The notes beneath the pieces are model-generated. The model was not told the origin of the DNA and searched no databases. It saw only the letters and a list, made by a program, of their open reading frames with translations. From Helicobacter pylori NQ4053 (GTDB lineage Bacteria > Campylobacterota > Campylobacteria > Campylobacterales > Helicobacteraceae), in contig NZ_AKNV01000003.1 of the NCBI RefSeq assembly GCF_000274605.1, positions 186,001-250,000 on the forward strand: a stretch of 64,000 nucleotides of DNA, in the 5' to 3' direction. The position numbers and the translations under genes were made by a program. How positions within the stretch are numbered: position 1 is the first letter of the stretch; the number at the start of each line of letters is the position of its first letter. Of the stretch, positions 8,846 through 18,319 are shown piece by piece.

Positions 8846-9349
8846 ATGATAACGATGAATGCGATTCAATGGCCTGAAAAATGGATTCCAGGAGAGACTG
8901 ATAATTTCGTGTCCAATGAAGTCATTGTCAAAGGTTTGGATTTTAATAAAGTGGTGCAGCATTTAAGAGATGCATCCCATTGGGAAAAGTATTACAAAAA
9001 TTCAGGGAATATCCACATGCATAATCAAGACAATACCATTCTTAAAGACAAGACTCGTTTTTGTTTTGAAACTTTTGGCTTTTTAGTGGAGGCACAGGTG
9101 GAAGAGTTTGAATTGAAAGACACCATACTGCGTTTGGCTTGGAGAGGCTGGAATGAAGCTAAGGGCGATGAGTATCTTGAAGCCTATCACGCATGGCTAG
9201 TTGAAAAATTAGATAATGATCGTGTGCGTATTTTAACCCAAGAAAGCCAATCAGGAGTCCCTGCTAAAGCTTTAGCGAAATCCGTGCCTAATGCGATGCT
9301 AAATGGCCATCAAGCTTGGTTAGATGGTTTAGTGGCGTATTCACGCTAA
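8846..9349 (+). CDS. SRPBCC-fold small-ligand-binding protein (accessory)
   Basis: 167 aa. The N-terminal layout (KVVQHLRDASHWEKYY, then a run of beta strands DKTRFCFETFGFLVEAQVEE, LAWRGWN, VRILTQESQSG and a long C-terminal helix ending LDGLVAYSR) matches the SRPBCC/polyketide-cyclase-dehydrase fold, which binds hydrophobic ligands. No catalytic residue can be assigned. It lies 14 bases upstream of a 3-hydroxyisobutyrate-dehydrogenase-like gene and probably shares its transcript with that gene and frxA. I believe this cassette is present in some strains (J99-like) and absent from others such as 26695; this is recollection, not checked. Confidence 0.7.
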   Translation: MITMNAIQWPEKWIPGETDNFVSNEVIVKGLDFNKVVQHLRDASHWEKYYKNSGNIHMHNQDNTILKDKTRFCFETFGFLVEAQVEEFELKDTILRLAWRGWNEAKGDEYLEAYHAWLVEKLDNDRVRILTQESQSGVPAKALAKSVPNAMLNGHQAWLDGLVAYSR

Positions 9350-9363
9350 TAAGTGAGGACTGA

Positions 9364-10221
9364 ATGAAAATCGGATGGATTGGACTAGGGGCTATGGGGA
9401 TTCCTATGGCGACTCGTTTGCACGATGCAAATTTAGAAGTGTCGGTTTATAACCGAACAGAGAGCAAAGCAGCCCCTTTAAAGGAAAAAGGCGTAGCGGT
9501 TTATACTAGCCCCATAGATTTGGCCGCTAAAGTTGATCTGGTTTTTATCATGCTTTCGGATAAAGTGGCGATTGATGCTGTTTTAGTGCCAGAATTTTGG
9601 GAACAGATGTCTAAAAAAATCGTGGTGAATATGAGCACTATCGCCCCTTTGGAAAGCTTGTCTTTAGAAAAAATCGCTCAAAAACATCAAGTAACTTACC
9701 TTGAAGCGCCCGTTTCAGGATCGGTTGGTGCGGCTAAAGCTGGGGCGTTATTGATTTTAGCGGCAGGCGATGAAGAAGTGATCACTCAACTCAAACCTGT
9801 TTTGGCGCATTTGGGGAGTCAAACCTTTTATTTAGGAAAAGTTGGTCAAGGGACAGGAGCTAAACTGTCCATTAATAGCCTTTTGGCTCAAATGGGGGTT
9901 GCTTATTCAGAAGCTTTGCTATTAGCCAAACGTTTAGGGGTTGATGCAGAGCCGTTTTTGCAAATTATTGGCCAATCTGGCATGAATTCGCCTCTCTTTC
10001 AAGCTAAAAAAGGCATGTGGCTGCAAGATAGCTATCCGGCCGCTTTCAGTTTGAAACTCATGCTCAAGGACATTCGCTTAGCCAAAAATGAAGCAGGAGA
10101 GGCGATCGAGTTGCCATTCTTATTTCAAGCAGAAGAGCTTTATTCTCAAGCGGAAAAATCCGGTTTAGGCGGATTGGATATGGCAGCCGTTTATCATTAT
10201 TTAGAAAAAGGAGAACATTAA
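9364..10221 (+). CDS. NAD(P)-dependent 3-hydroxyisobutyrate dehydrogenase-family oxidoreductase (accessory)
   Basis: 285 aa. An N-terminal Rossmann motif GWIGLGAMGIPMATRL (GxGxMG) binds the dinucleotide. EAPVSGSVGAAKAGAL (about residues 117-132) is the family substrate-binding signature, and GTGAKLSINSLLAQMG carries the conserved catalytic lysine (about 170). The C-terminal all-helical domain ends LDMAAVYHYLEKGEH. The family reduces beta-hydroxyacids or glyoxylate/succinic semialdehyde; the substrate here is unknown. It is followed by frxA after a single base, so coupling is likely. The gene reads as an acquired accessory enzyme, more like those of Firmicutes or gamma-proteobacteria than a core Helicobacter gene, which is inference. 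Confidence 0.85.
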   Translation: MKIGWIGLGAMGIPMATRLHDANLEVSVYNRTESKAAPLKEKGVAVYTSPIDLAAKVDLVFIMLSDKVAIDAVLVPEFWEQMSKKIVVNMSTIAPLESLSLEKIAQKHQVTYLEAPVSGSVGAAKAGALLILAAGDEEVITQLKPVLAHLGSQTFYLGKVGQGTGAKLSINSLLAQMGVAYSEALLLAKRLGVDAEPFLQIIGQSGMNSPLFQAKKGMWLQDSYPAAFSLKLMLKDIRLAKNEAGEAIELPFLFQAEELYSQAEKSGLGGLDMAAVYHYLEKGEH

Positions 10222-10222
10222 A

Positions 10223-10876
10223 ATGGACAGAGAACAAGTGGTTGCTTTACAGCACCAACGATTTGCTGCAAAAAAATACGATCCCAATCGCCGTATTTCT
10301 CAAAAGGATTGGGAAGCTTTGGTTGAAGTGGGGAGATTAGCCCCTTCTTCAATCGGGCTTGAACCATGGAAAATGCTTTTATTAAAAAATGAACGCATGA
10401 AAGAAGATTTAAAACCGATGGCCTGGGGGGCGCTTTTTGGTTTAGAGGGAGCGAGCCATTTTGTCATTTATCTTGCGCGAAAAGGCGTTACTTATGACAG
10501 CGATTACGTTAAGAAAGTGATGCATGAGGTTAAAAAAAGGGATTATGACACCAATTCCAGGTTCGCTCAAATCATCAAAAATTTCCAAGAGAACGATATG
10601 AAACTCAATAGCGAACGATCTTTGTTTGATTGGGCTAGCAAGCAGACTTATATCCAAATGGCGAACATGATGATGGCAGCGGCCATGTTAGGGATTGATT
10701 CTTGCCCGATTGAAGGGTATGATCAAGAAAAAGTGGAGGCTTATTTAGAGGAAAAAGGCTATCTGAACACGGCGGAATTTGGCGTATCAGTAATGGCTTG
10801 TTTTGGTTATCGCAACCAAGAAATCACCCCTAAAACCCGTTGGAAGACAGAAGTTATTTATGAAGTGATTGAATAA
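10223..10876 (+). CDS. frxA: NAD(P)H-flavin nitroreductase FrxA
   Basis: 217-aa nitroreductase-family FMN enzyme. The conserved N-terminal HQRFAAKKYDP and GRLAPSSIGLEPWK supply FMN contacts, and the C-terminal SVMACFGYR region completes the binding site. H. pylori FrxA reduces nitro compounds, and loss-of-function variants contribute to metronidazole resistance, usually together with rdxA. Here the frame is intact from start to stop, with no truncation. The ATG follows AAAAAGGAGAACATTAAA, and the upstream stop is one base away, so it is translated from the same message as the two accessory genes before it. Confidence 0.92.
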   Translation: MDREQVVALQHQRFAAKKYDPNRRISQKDWEALVEVGRLAPSSIGLEPWKMLLLKNERMKEDLKPMAWGALFGLEGASHFVIYLARKGVTYDSDYVKKVMHEVKKRDYDTNSRFAQIIKNFQENDMKLNSERSLFDWASKQTYIQMANMMMAAAMLGIDSCPIEGYDQEKVEAYLEEKGYLNTAEFGVSVMACFGYRNQEITPKTRWKTEVIYEVIE

Positions 10877-10913
10877 AAAACGCTGTTAGCTTTTTGATAA
10901 CCAATCATAAAGA

Positions 10914-10931
10914 GCTTGGCGTTAGCCAAGC
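10914..10931. terminator. Hairpin after frxA
   Basis: Perfect 7-bp stem GCTTGGC/GCCAAGC with a GTTA loop, 38 bases after the frxA stop. It has no long T-run, so it may terminate weakly or protect the 3' end. Confidence 0.5.
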
Positions 10932-11006
10932 GCTAATCTCTTAAATGATGCCCATTCATGTTTGATAAAAACAGAGCTACCACAGCATAATTAAGTATTC
11001 TTTAGG

Positions 11007-11012
11007 TATAAT
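11007..11012 (+). promoter_or_regulatory. Probable -10 (TATAAT) of gltX
   Basis: Consensus TATAAT 30 bases before the gltX ATG in an otherwise empty 165-base gap. Confidence 0.55.
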
Positions 11013-11041
11013 CAAAAACTATTTTTAAATAAAGGGTTTTT

Positions 11042-12361
11042 ATGCTTCGTTTTGCGCCTTCGCCTACAGGGGATATGCACATAGGGAATTTAAGGGCAGC
11101 CATTTTCAATTACATTGTAGCCAAACAGCAACACAAACCCTTTCTCATTCGCATTGAAGACACGGACAAAGAGCGCAACATTGAAGGCAAAGACCAAGAG
11201 ATTTTAGAGATTTTAAAGCTTATGGGGGTAAGCTGGGACAAGCTCGTGTATCAAAGCCATAACATAGATTATCACAGAGAAATGGCAGAAAAATTACTGA
11301 AAGAAAATAAAGCGTTTTATTGTTATGCGAGCGCGGAGTTTTTAGAAAGAGAAAAAGAAAAAGCCAAGAATGAAAAACGCCCTTTCAGGTATTTAGACGA
11401 GTGGGCCACTTTAGAAAAAGACAAAAACCATGCCCCTGTGGTGCGTTTGAAAGCCCCAAATCATGCGGTGTCTTTCAATGATACGATTAAAAAAGAAGTG
11501 AAATTTGAGCCTGATGAATTGGATTCTTTTGTGCTTTTGAGACAGGATAAAAGCCCGACTTATAATTTCGCTTGCGCATGCGATGATTTGCTCTATGAAA
11601 TCAGTCTGATTATTAGAGGCGAAGATCATGTGAGTAACACCCCTAAACAAATTTTAATCCAAGAAGCTTTAGGCTCAAACGATCCGATTGTTTATGCACA
11701 TTTGCCTATTATTTTAGATGAAACAAGCGGTAAAAAGATGAGCAAAAGGGACGAAGCGTCTAGCGTGAAATGGCTTTTGAATCAAGGGTTTTTACCGGTT
11801 GCGATTGCGAATTACCTCATCACTATCGGTAATAAAGTGCCTAAGGAAGTTTTCAGCCTTGATGAAGCGATAGAGTGGTTTAGTTTAGAAAATCTTTCCA
11901 GTTCCCCGGCTCATTTTAATTTAAAATATTTAAAACACTTAAACCACGAGCATTTAAAGCTTTTAGACGATGAAAAGTTATTAGAACTCACTTCAATAAA
12001 AGATAAAAACCTCCTAGGGCTTTTAAGATTGTTTGTAGAAGAATGCGGTACGCTTTTAGAATTGAAAGAAAAAATTTCGTTGTTTTTAGAGCCAAAGGAT
12101 ATTGTTAAAACTTATGAGAACGAAGATTTTAAAGAGCGTTGTTTAGCGCTTTTTAACGCCCTAAAAGGCATGGATTTTCAAGCGTATAAGGATTTTGAAA
12201 GCTTTAAAAAAGAAGCCATGCGATTGAGCCAGCTTAAGGGTAAGGATTTTTTCAAACCTTTGCGCATTCTTTTAACCGGGAACTCGCATGGCATTGAATT
12301 GCCGCTGATTTTCCCCTATATCCAAAGCCATTATCAAGAAGTTTTAAGGCTGAAAGCATGA
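11042..12361 (+). CDS. gltX2: Second glutamyl-tRNA synthetase (tRNA-Gln-charging type)
   Basis: Class I aminoacyl-tRNA synthetase, 439 aa. The HIGH motif appears as HIGN (residues 13-16) within [15 protein letters not shown], and KMSKR is at 232-236. H. pylori has two GluRS paralogues; the one at this locus (HP0643) is reported to glutamylate tRNA-Gln, giving a misacylated product that GatCAB amidates. GatB is encoded in this window at 28070, while no glutaminyl-tRNA synthetase is seen. It is the first gene of a compact run with yggT, slt, galU and murA. Confidence 0.92.
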   Translation: MLRFAPSPTGDMHIGNLRAAIFNYIVAKQQHKPFLIRIEDTDKERNIEGKDQEILEILKLMGVSWDKLVYQSHNIDYHREMAEKLLKENKAFYCYASAEFLEREKEKAKNEKRPFRYLDEWATLEKDKNHAPVVRLKAPNHAVSFNDTIKKEVKFEPDELDSFVLLRQDKSPTYNFACACDDLLYEISLIIRGEDHVSNTPKQILIQEALGSNDPIVYAHLPIILDETSGKKMSKRDEASSVKWLLNQGFLPVAIANYLITIGNKVPKEVFSLDEAIEWFSLENLSSSPAHFNLKYLKHLNHEHLKLLDDEKLLELTSIKDKNLLGLLRLFVEECGTLLELKEKISLFLEPKDIVKTYENEDFKERCLALFNALKGMDFQAYKDFESFKKEAMRLSQLKGKDFFKPLRILLTGNSHGIELPLIFPYIQSHYQEVLRLKA

Positions 12362-12651
12362 TTTTTTCCACTCTTCTTAATGCGATAGCGGTGATTTTAA
12401 GTGCGCTCATTACGATTTATATGTGGGTGGTGATCATTTATTCGCTTATCAGTTTCGTGCAGCCTAACCCCAATAACCCTATCATGCAAATCCTCGCTCG
12501 TTTGTGTGAGCCGGTGTTTTATTTTTTACGCTCTAGATTCAAGCTGGTGTTTAACGGGTTGGATTTCGCTCCTTTAGTGGTGGTCATTGTGTTGAAATTT
12601 TTAGATTTAACCCTCATCCAATGGCTTTTTATGCTCGCCAAAAGCCTTTAA
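12358..12651 (+). CDS. YggT-family small membrane protein
   Basis: 97 aa with two hydrophobic segments (about residues 5-30 and 62-90) flanking the family signature [21 protein letters not shown]. YggT proteins are integral inner-membrane proteins of uncertain role, sometimes linked to osmotic response or cell division. The ATG overlaps the gltX stop (ATGA), implying coupling. Confidence 0.85.
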   Translation: MIFSTLLNAIAVILSALITIYMWVVIIYSLISFVQPNPNNPIMQILARLCEPVFYFLRSRFKLVFNGLDFAPLVVVIVLKFLDLTLIQWLFMLAKSL

Positions 12652-12659
12652 AGGAAATC

Positions 12660-14342
12660 ATGCGTTTTTTGATTTTATTTTTTATCGGTGCGCTTGGCGT
12701 TGGTTTTTCTCAAACTGAGTTGAGTTTAAAGGATTTAGAAAAAAAGCCCGCCGGGATCGTTAGGGATTATTATTTATGGCGTTATATTAGCGATAAAAAA
12801 ACGAGTTTAGAAAACGCTAAAAAAGCCTATGAATTGACCCAAAATAAAAATAACGCCCTACAAAAGGCCATGCAAGAAAAAGGCTCAGACAATGCAGAAA
12901 AAAGCCCTGATGTTAAATTGCCTGAAGATATTTATTGCAAGCAAATTACCTTAGAAAGCATATTGGAAACAACAGACGCTTTCCAAAATAGCTGTATCGC
13001 TATCGCTTTAAAATCAAAAATCAGAGATTTTGATAAAATCCCCATCCAAACCATCAAGCCCTTACAAGAAAAAATCAAAGAGGCTTACCCCGTTCTTTAT
13101 GAAGAATTAGAAATCTTGCAAAGTAAGAATGTGAGCGCTTCTTTGTTTAAGGCTAATGTGCAAGTGTTTAGCGCGCTTTTCAATCATTTGAGTTATGAAA
13201 AAAAGCTCCAAATTTTTGAAAAGCATATCCCTATTAAAGAGTTAAACCGCCTTTTAGATGAAGATTACCCGGCGTTTAACCGCTTGATCTATCAGGTTAT
13301 TTTAGATCCTAAATTGGATCATTTTAAAGACGCTCTCACTAAAAGTAACGCTACCCACAGCAACGCGCAAACCTTTTTTATTCTAGGGATTAATGAAATC
13401 TTGCGCAAAAAACCCTCTAAAGCGCTCAAGTATTTTGAACGATCTGAAGAGGTTGTCAAGGACGATGATTTTTCAAAAGACAGAGCGATTTTTTGGCAGT
13501 ATTTAGTCTCTAAAAAGAAAAAAACTTTGGAGCGCCTTTCACAAAGCCCAGCTTTAAACCTCTATAGTCTTTATGCGAGCCGAAAACTCCAAACCAAGCC
13601 CAGTTACCGAATCATTTCTCACATCCAAAATTTAAGCCAAGAAGACCCTCCTTTTAACACTTATGACCCTTTTTCGTGGCAAATTTTTAAGGAAAAAACT
13701 TTGAGTTTGAAAGATGAGGGCGCGTTTAATGCGATGTTAAAAAGCCTGTATTATGAAAAAAGCGCCCCTGAATTGACCTATCTTTTAAGCCAACGCAATA
13801 AAGACAAGATTTATTATTATTTATCCCCTTATGAGGGCATTATTGAATGGCAAAATACAGATGAAAGGGCTATGGCGTATGCGATCGCTAGGCAAGAAAG
13901 CTTTTTGCTCCCGGCTTTAATCTCTCGCTCCTTTGCTCTAGGGCTTATGCAAATCATGCCCTTTAATGTAGGGCCTTTCGCTAAAAGCCTTGGCATGGAT
14001 AACATTGATCTAAACGACATGTTTAACCCCAATATCGCTCTCAAATTTGGTAATTATTACTTGAACCATTTGAAAAAAGAATTCAACCACCCCCTTTTTG
14101 TCGCCTACGCCTATAACGCTGGGCCTGGGTTTTTAAGGAGGTGGTTAGAAAGCTCCAAACGATTTAAAGAAAAAAATCATTTTGAGCCATGGCTTAGCAT
14201 GGAGCTTATGCCTTATAGCGAGACTCGCATGTATGGCTTTAGGGTCATGCTCAATTACTTGATTTATCAAGAAATTTTTGGGAATTTCATCCCTATTGAT
14301 GGATTTTTAGAACAAACTCTTAACTCAAAGGACAAACCATGA
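12660..14342 (+). CDS. slt: Soluble lytic murein transglycosylase
   Basis: 560 aa from the ATG at 12660 (AAAGGAAATC just upstream); a longer in-frame reading from 12621 overlaps yggT and lacks a site. MRFLILFFIGALGVGFSQ is a signal peptide, so the enzyme acts in the periplasm. The N-terminal two-thirds is helical, as in the Slt70 superhelix. The C-terminal SLT domain has the catalytic glutamate in ARQESFLLP (about residue 405), followed by SRSFALGLMQIMPFNV and AYNAGPG. It cuts peptidoglycan glycan strands, forming 1,6-anhydro ends. Loss in H. pylori is reported to lower muropeptide release and NOD1 signalling. Confidence 0.93.
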   Translation: MRFLILFFIGALGVGFSQTELSLKDLEKKPAGIVRDYYLWRYISDKKTSLENAKKAYELTQNKNNALQKAMQEKGSDNAEKSPDVKLPEDIYCKQITLESILETTDAFQNSCIAIALKSKIRDFDKIPIQTIKPLQEKIKEAYPVLYEELEILQSKNVSASLFKANVQVFSALFNHLSYEKKLQIFEKHIPIKELNRLLDEDYPAFNRLIYQVILDPKLDHFKDALTKSNATHSNAQTFFILGINEILRKKPSKALKYFERSEEVVKDDDFSKDRAIFWQYLVSKKKKTLERLSQSPALNLYSLYASRKLQTKPSYRIISHIQNLSQEDPPFNTYDPFSWQIFKEKTLSLKDEGAFNAMLKSLYYEKSAPELTYLLSQRNKDKIYYYLSPYEGIIEWQNTDERAMAYAIARQESFLLPALISRSFALGLMQIMPFNVGPFAKSLGMDNIDLNDMFNPNIALKFGNYYLNHLKKEFNHPLFVAYAYNAGPGFLRRWLESSKRFKEKNHFEPWLSMELMPYSETRMYGFRVMLNYLIYQEIFGNFIPIDGFLEQTLNSKDKP

Positions 14343-15160
14343 TTAAAAAATGCCTTTTTCCTGCCGCTGGCTATGGCACGCGCTTTTTACCGATCACTAA
14401 AACCATTCCTAAAGAAATGCTGCCCATTGTGGATAAGCCTTTGATCCAATACGCTGTGGAAGAAGCGATGGAAGCGGGCTGTGAAGTGATGGCGATCGTT
14501 ACAGGAAGGAATAAACGAAGTTTAGAAGATTATTTTGACACGAGCTATGAAATAGAGCATCAAATCCAAGGCACCAACAAAGAAAACGCCTTAAAAAGCA
14601 TTCGTAACATTATAGAAAAATGCTGTTTTTCTTATGTACGCCAAAAGCAAATGAAAGGCTTAGGGCATGCGATTTTAACTGGGGAAGCCCTGATAGGCAA
14701 TGAGTCTTTTGCGGTGATTTTAGCCGATGACTTGTGCATAAGCCATGATCACCCAAGCGTGTTAAAGCAAATGACTTCATTGTATCAAAAATACCAATGC
14801 TCCATTGTAGCCATTGAAGAAGTGGCGCTAGAAGAAGTTTCAAAATACGGCGTGATTAGGGGCGAATTGTTAGAAGAGGGGGTGTATGAGATTAAGGACA
14901 TGGTAGAAAAACCAAGCCAAGAAGACGCCCCAAGCAATCTGGCCGTCATTGGGCGCTACATTTTAACTCCGGATATTTTTGATATTTTGCGTGAGACTAA
15001 ACCGGGTAAAAACAATGAAATCCAAATCACAGACGCCTTACTCACTCAAGCCAAAAGAAAACGCATCATCGCTTACCAATTCAAAGGCAAACGATACGAT
15101 TGCGGGAGCGTGGAAGGCTATATTGAAGCGAGTAACGCCTATTATAAAAAACGCTTATAA
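14339..15160 (+). CDS. galU: UTP-glucose-1-phosphate uridylyltransferase
   Basis: 273 aa, overlapping the slt stop by ATGA. The N-terminal PAAGYGTRFLPITKTIPKEM is the nucleotide-binding signature of glucose-1-phosphate uridylyltransferases, LADDLC holds the metal-binding aspartate, and VEKP and RYDCGSVEGYIEA are conserved. It makes UDP-glucose for lipopolysaccharide and cholesteryl-glucoside synthesis. Confidence 0.95.
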   Translation: MIKKCLFPAAGYGTRFLPITKTIPKEMLPIVDKPLIQYAVEEAMEAGCEVMAIVTGRNKRSLEDYFDTSYEIEHQIQGTNKENALKSIRNIIEKCCFSYVRQKQMKGLGHAILTGEALIGNESFAVILADDLCISHDHPSVLKQMTSLYQKYQCSIVAIEEVALEEVSKYGVIRGELLEEGVYEIKDMVEKPSQEDAPSNLAVIGRYILTPDIFDILRETKPGKNNEIQITDALLTQAKRKRIIAYQFKGKRYDCGSVEGYIEASNAYYKKRL

Positions 15161-15171
15161 ATCTTATCAAC

Positions 15172-15579
15172 ATGGGCAATTTGACTTATTACGCTTACAT
15201 GTATTTGATCCTCTTTGTATGCTTGCTACCTGTGTTATTGGTGGGGCTTGCTTGGAGGTTTTTTCGCCCCCCTTTAGAGCAAGAGATCCCTAATAAAAGC
15301 CTTTCTTTGGAAAATTTAAACGAACAAATCAAAAACCTTCAAAGCGTGCCAGCTTTAGAAAAACTGAAAAACCGCTTCAATGAGCGTTTTAAAATCTGCC
15401 CTAAAGACAAAGAAACTCTGTGGCTAGAAACGATCCAAAATTTAGTCGCTTCAGAATTTTTTGAATTAGAAGACGCTATTAATTTTGGGCAAGAATTAGA
15501 AAACGCTAACCCTAATTACCGACAAAAAATCGCTAACGCTACCGGCTTAGCCCTTAAGAATAAAAAAGAAAAAGGATAG
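15172..15579 (+). CDS. Small membrane-anchored protein, function unknown
   Basis: 135 aa: one N-terminal transmembrane helix ([19 protein letters not shown]) followed by a basic segment and a charged, helical cytoplasmic domain ([20 protein letters not shown]). I recognise it only as the HP0647-type hypothetical between galU and murA. It ends two bases before murA, so the two are cotranscribed. Confidence 0.75.
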   Translation: MGNLTYYAYMYLILFVCLLPVLLVGLAWRFFRPPLEQEIPNKSLSLENLNEQIKNLQSVPALEKLKNRFNERFKICPKDKETLWLETIQNLVASEFFELEDAINFGQELENANPNYRQKIANATGLALKNKKEKG

Positions 15580-15581
15580 AA

Positions 15582-16850
15582 TTGGATTTTTTAGAGATTG
15601 TAGGACAAGTCCCTTTAAAAGGAGAGGTAGAAATTTCAGGGGCGAAAAATTCTGCGCTCCCCATTTTAGCCGCCACGCTTTTAAGCCGCCAAGAAGTCAA
15701 AATCAAATCTCTGCCCCAAGTGGTGGATATAAAGGCGATGGCGTTATTGTTGCAAAATTTAGGCGCAGAATTAGAATGGCTTAACCCCCACACGCTCCAA
15801 CTCAGCGCTAAATCCCTGCACCACACCGAAGCCACTTACGATTTGGTGCGTAAAATGCGCGCTTCCATTTTGGTTTTAGGCCCACTATTAGCGCGCTTTA
15901 AAGAATGCTTAGTGAGTTTGCCCGGTGGGTGCGCTATAGGAGCTAGACCTGTGGATTTGCACTTAAAAGCAATGCAACAATTAGGGGCTGAAATCAAAAT
16001 TGAGCAAGGCTATATCCATGCAAAAGCCCCTAAAGGCTTGAAAGGGAATGATATTTTATTTGATAAAATCAGCGTTACAGGCACAGAAAACGCCCTCATG
16101 GCAGCAAGTCTTGCTAAAGGGATCACGCGCATCATTAACGCCGCTAAAGAGCCAGAAATCGCTCAATTGTGCGCGTTTTTACAAAGCGGAGGCGTAGAAA
16201 TTGAGGGCGTTGGCAGCAGCGAGTTAAAGATTAGGGGGGTAGAAAGCGACGCTTTAAATTTAAAAGATATTCAAATCATACCCGATAGGATTGAAGCAGG
16301 CACTTATTTGTGCGTGGGGGCTATCACTAACAGCCAGCTTAAAATCAATCATATCATCCCTAACCATCTTCAAGCGATCACGGATAAGCTCATAGAAATT
16401 GGTTTTTCGCTAGACATTCAAGAAAATTCTATAGAAATTTATCCGGCCAAAAAACGCCAAGCCTTTGAAATCACCACGAAAGAATACCCGGGCTTTCCCA
16501 CAGACATGCAAGCGCAATTCATGGCGTTAGCCACGCAGTGTTTGGGGACGAGTGTGATTGAAGAAACGCTTTTTGAAAACCGCTTCATGCATGCAAGCGA
16601 ATTGCAACGCTTGGGGGCTAGTATTAGCTTAAAAACGAATGTGGCTACCATTAGCGGATCCACAGAGCTTACCGGGAGCGATGTGATGGCGACCGATTTA
16701 AGGGCTTCTTCGGCTCTCGTTTTAGCCGCTTTAGTGGCTAAGGGGGTGAGTAGGGTGCATAGGATTTACCACTTGGATAGGGGTTATGAGAGATTAGAGG
16801 ATAAAATCAACGCTTTAGGGGCAAAAGTGTTGCGTTTAAAAGAAAAATAA
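15582..16850 (+). CDS. murA: UDP-N-acetylglucosamine 1-carboxyvinyltransferase
   Basis: 422 aa. It transfers enolpyruvate to UDP-GlcNAc, the first committed step of peptidoglycan synthesis in the cytoplasm. [10 protein letters not shown] near the N-terminus and the catalytic cysteine C117 in [16 protein letters not shown] are visible; the presence of Cys rather than Asp predicts fosfomycin sensitivity at the target level. The start codon is TTG with AAAGGAT at good spacing, and no ATG lies nearby. Confidence 0.95.
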   Translation: MDFLEIVGQVPLKGEVEISGAKNSALPILAATLLSRQEVKIKSLPQVVDIKAMALLLQNLGAELEWLNPHTLQLSAKSLHHTEATYDLVRKMRASILVLGPLLARFKECLVSLPGGCAIGARPVDLHLKAMQQLGAEIKIEQGYIHAKAPKGLKGNDILFDKISVTGTENALMAASLAKGITRIINAAKEPEIAQLCAFLQSGGVEIEGVGSSELKIRGVESDALNLKDIQIIPDRIEAGTYLCVGAITNSQLKINHIIPNHLQAITDKLIEIGFSLDIQENSIEIYPAKKRQAFEITTKEYPGFPTDMQAQFMALATQCLGTSVIEETLFENRFMHASELQRLGASISLKTNVATISGSTELTGSDVMATDLRASSALVLAALVAKGVSRVHRIYHLDRGYERLEDKINALGAKVLRLKEK

Positions 16851-16863
16851 TCCAAGATTTGGT

Positions 16864-16869
16864 TACAAT
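16864..16869 (+). promoter_or_regulatory. Possible -10 (TACAAT) of aspA
   Basis: TACAAT 39 bases before the aspA ATG, in the 57-base gap after murA. Confidence 0.4.
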
Positions 16870-16907
16870 AGCTAGAATATTTTTTAATTATTACATAAGG
16901 AGCTTTT

Positions 16908-18314
16908 ATGCGTATTGAGCATGATTTCATTGGGCAAATGGAAATTAGCGACGAGGTTTATTATGGGATTCAGACTTTAAGGGCGAGTGAAAATTTTTTC
17001 ATCACCAACGACAAGCTTTGCAGTTATCCTGTTTTTATTAAATCTTTTGCTCAAGTCAAAAAAGCGGCCGCTTTAGCGAATGCGCAATTAGGCTTGATTG
17101 ATGAAAAGCTTAAAATTGCGATTTGCCATGCGTGCGATTTGTTGGTTGATGGCAAATACCATGATCAATTCATTGTGGATATGATTCAGGGGGGGGCTGG
17201 CACAAGCACGAACATGAACATGAACGAGGTGATTGCTAATTTGGCTTTAGAATACATGGGGCATCAAAAGGGCGAGTATCAATTTTGCCACCCAAACGAC
17301 CATGTCAACCGCTCTCAATCCACCAATGACGCCTATCCTAGTGCGTTAAAAATTGCGATTTATGAGCGCTTGAGTAATTTAGTCGCTCCCATGAAGGCTT
17401 TAAGGGACGCTTTCGCTCAAAAGGCTAAAGAATTCGCTCATGTGATTAAAATGGGGCGCACCCAGCTTCAAGACGCTGTGCCTATGACTTTAGGGCAAGA
17501 GTTTGAAACTTATGCGTTGATGGTTGATAGGGATATTGAGCAGGTTTTAGACGCTAGGAATTGGGTAAGAGAGCTTAATTTAGGCGGCACGGCTATTGGC
17601 ACAGGGATCAATTCGCACCCGGATTATCGCAGTTTGATTGAAAAGAAAATCCAAGAAGTAACGGGTCGCCCTTTTGTCATGGCTAATAACTTGATTGAAG
17701 CCACTCAAAGCACGGGGGCGTATGTGCAAGTGAGTGGGGTTTTAAAGCGTATTGCGGTGAAACTTTCTAAGGTTTGTAACGATTTGAGGTTACTCAGTTC
17801 AGGCCCTAGAGCTGGGTTGAATGAAATCAATTTGCCTAAAATGCAGCCGGGTAGCTCTATCATGCCCGGTAAAGTCAATCCGGTGATCCCTGAAGTGGTC
17901 AATCAGGTGTGCTTTGCGGTGATTGGGAACGATTTGAGCGTGGCGTTAGCCGCAGAAGGAGGGCAATTGCAACTCAATGTGTTTGAGCCGGTTATCGCTT
18001 ACAAGCTTTTCCATTCCTTTGTGATTTTAGGGCGTGCGATTGAAACCTTAACGACTAAATGCGTGGAAGGCATCACGGCTAATGAAAAGATTTGCCACGA
18101 TTATGTGTTTAACAGCATTGGCATTGTTACCGCGCTAAACCCTCATATTGGCTATGAAAAATCCGCTATGATCGCTAAAGAAGCCTTAAAAAGCGATCGC
18201 TCTATCTATGACATCGCTTTAGAAAAGAAAATCTTAACTAAAGAGCAACTGGACGATATTTTCAAGCCAGAAAACATGCTAAGCCCTCACGCTTTCAAAA
18301 AGCATAAAGACTGA
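16908..18314 (+). CDS. aspA: Aspartate ammonia-lyase
   Basis: 468 aa. It converts aspartate to fumarate plus ammonia; in H. pylori it supplies fumarate for respiration or carbon metabolism. The fumarase/aspartase signature GSSIMPGKVNP (about residue 318) holds the mobile active-site loop serine, and GGAGTSTNMNMNEV and NRSQSTNDAYPSA are family motifs. The start follows ACATAAGGAGC, a strong site. Confidence 0.96.
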   Translation: MRIEHDFIGQMEISDEVYYGIQTLRASENFFITNDKLCSYPVFIKSFAQVKKAAALANAQLGLIDEKLKIAICHACDLLVDGKYHDQFIVDMIQGGAGTSTNMNMNEVIANLALEYMGHQKGEYQFCHPNDHVNRSQSTNDAYPSALKIAIYERLSNLVAPMKALRDAFAQKAKEFAHVIKMGRTQLQDAVPMTLGQEFETYALMVDRDIEQVLDARNWVRELNLGGTAIGTGINSHPDYRSLIEKKIQEVTGRPFVMANNLIEATQSTGAYVQVSGVLKRIAVKLSKVCNDLRLLSSGPRAGLNEINLPKMQPGSSIMPGKVNPVIPEVVNQVCFAVIGNDLSVALAAEGGQLQLNVFEPVIAYKLFHSFVILGRAIETLTTKCVEGITANEKICHDYVFNSIGIVTALNPHIGYEKSAMIAKEALKSDRSIYDIALEKKILTKEQLDDIFKPENMLSPHAFKKHKD

Positions 18315-18319
18315 ACGCT

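Noticed and set aside
12621-12659. Longer slt start inside yggT
   Set aside because: Would place 13 residues before the signal peptide; AAAGGA precedes the ATG at 12660 instead.
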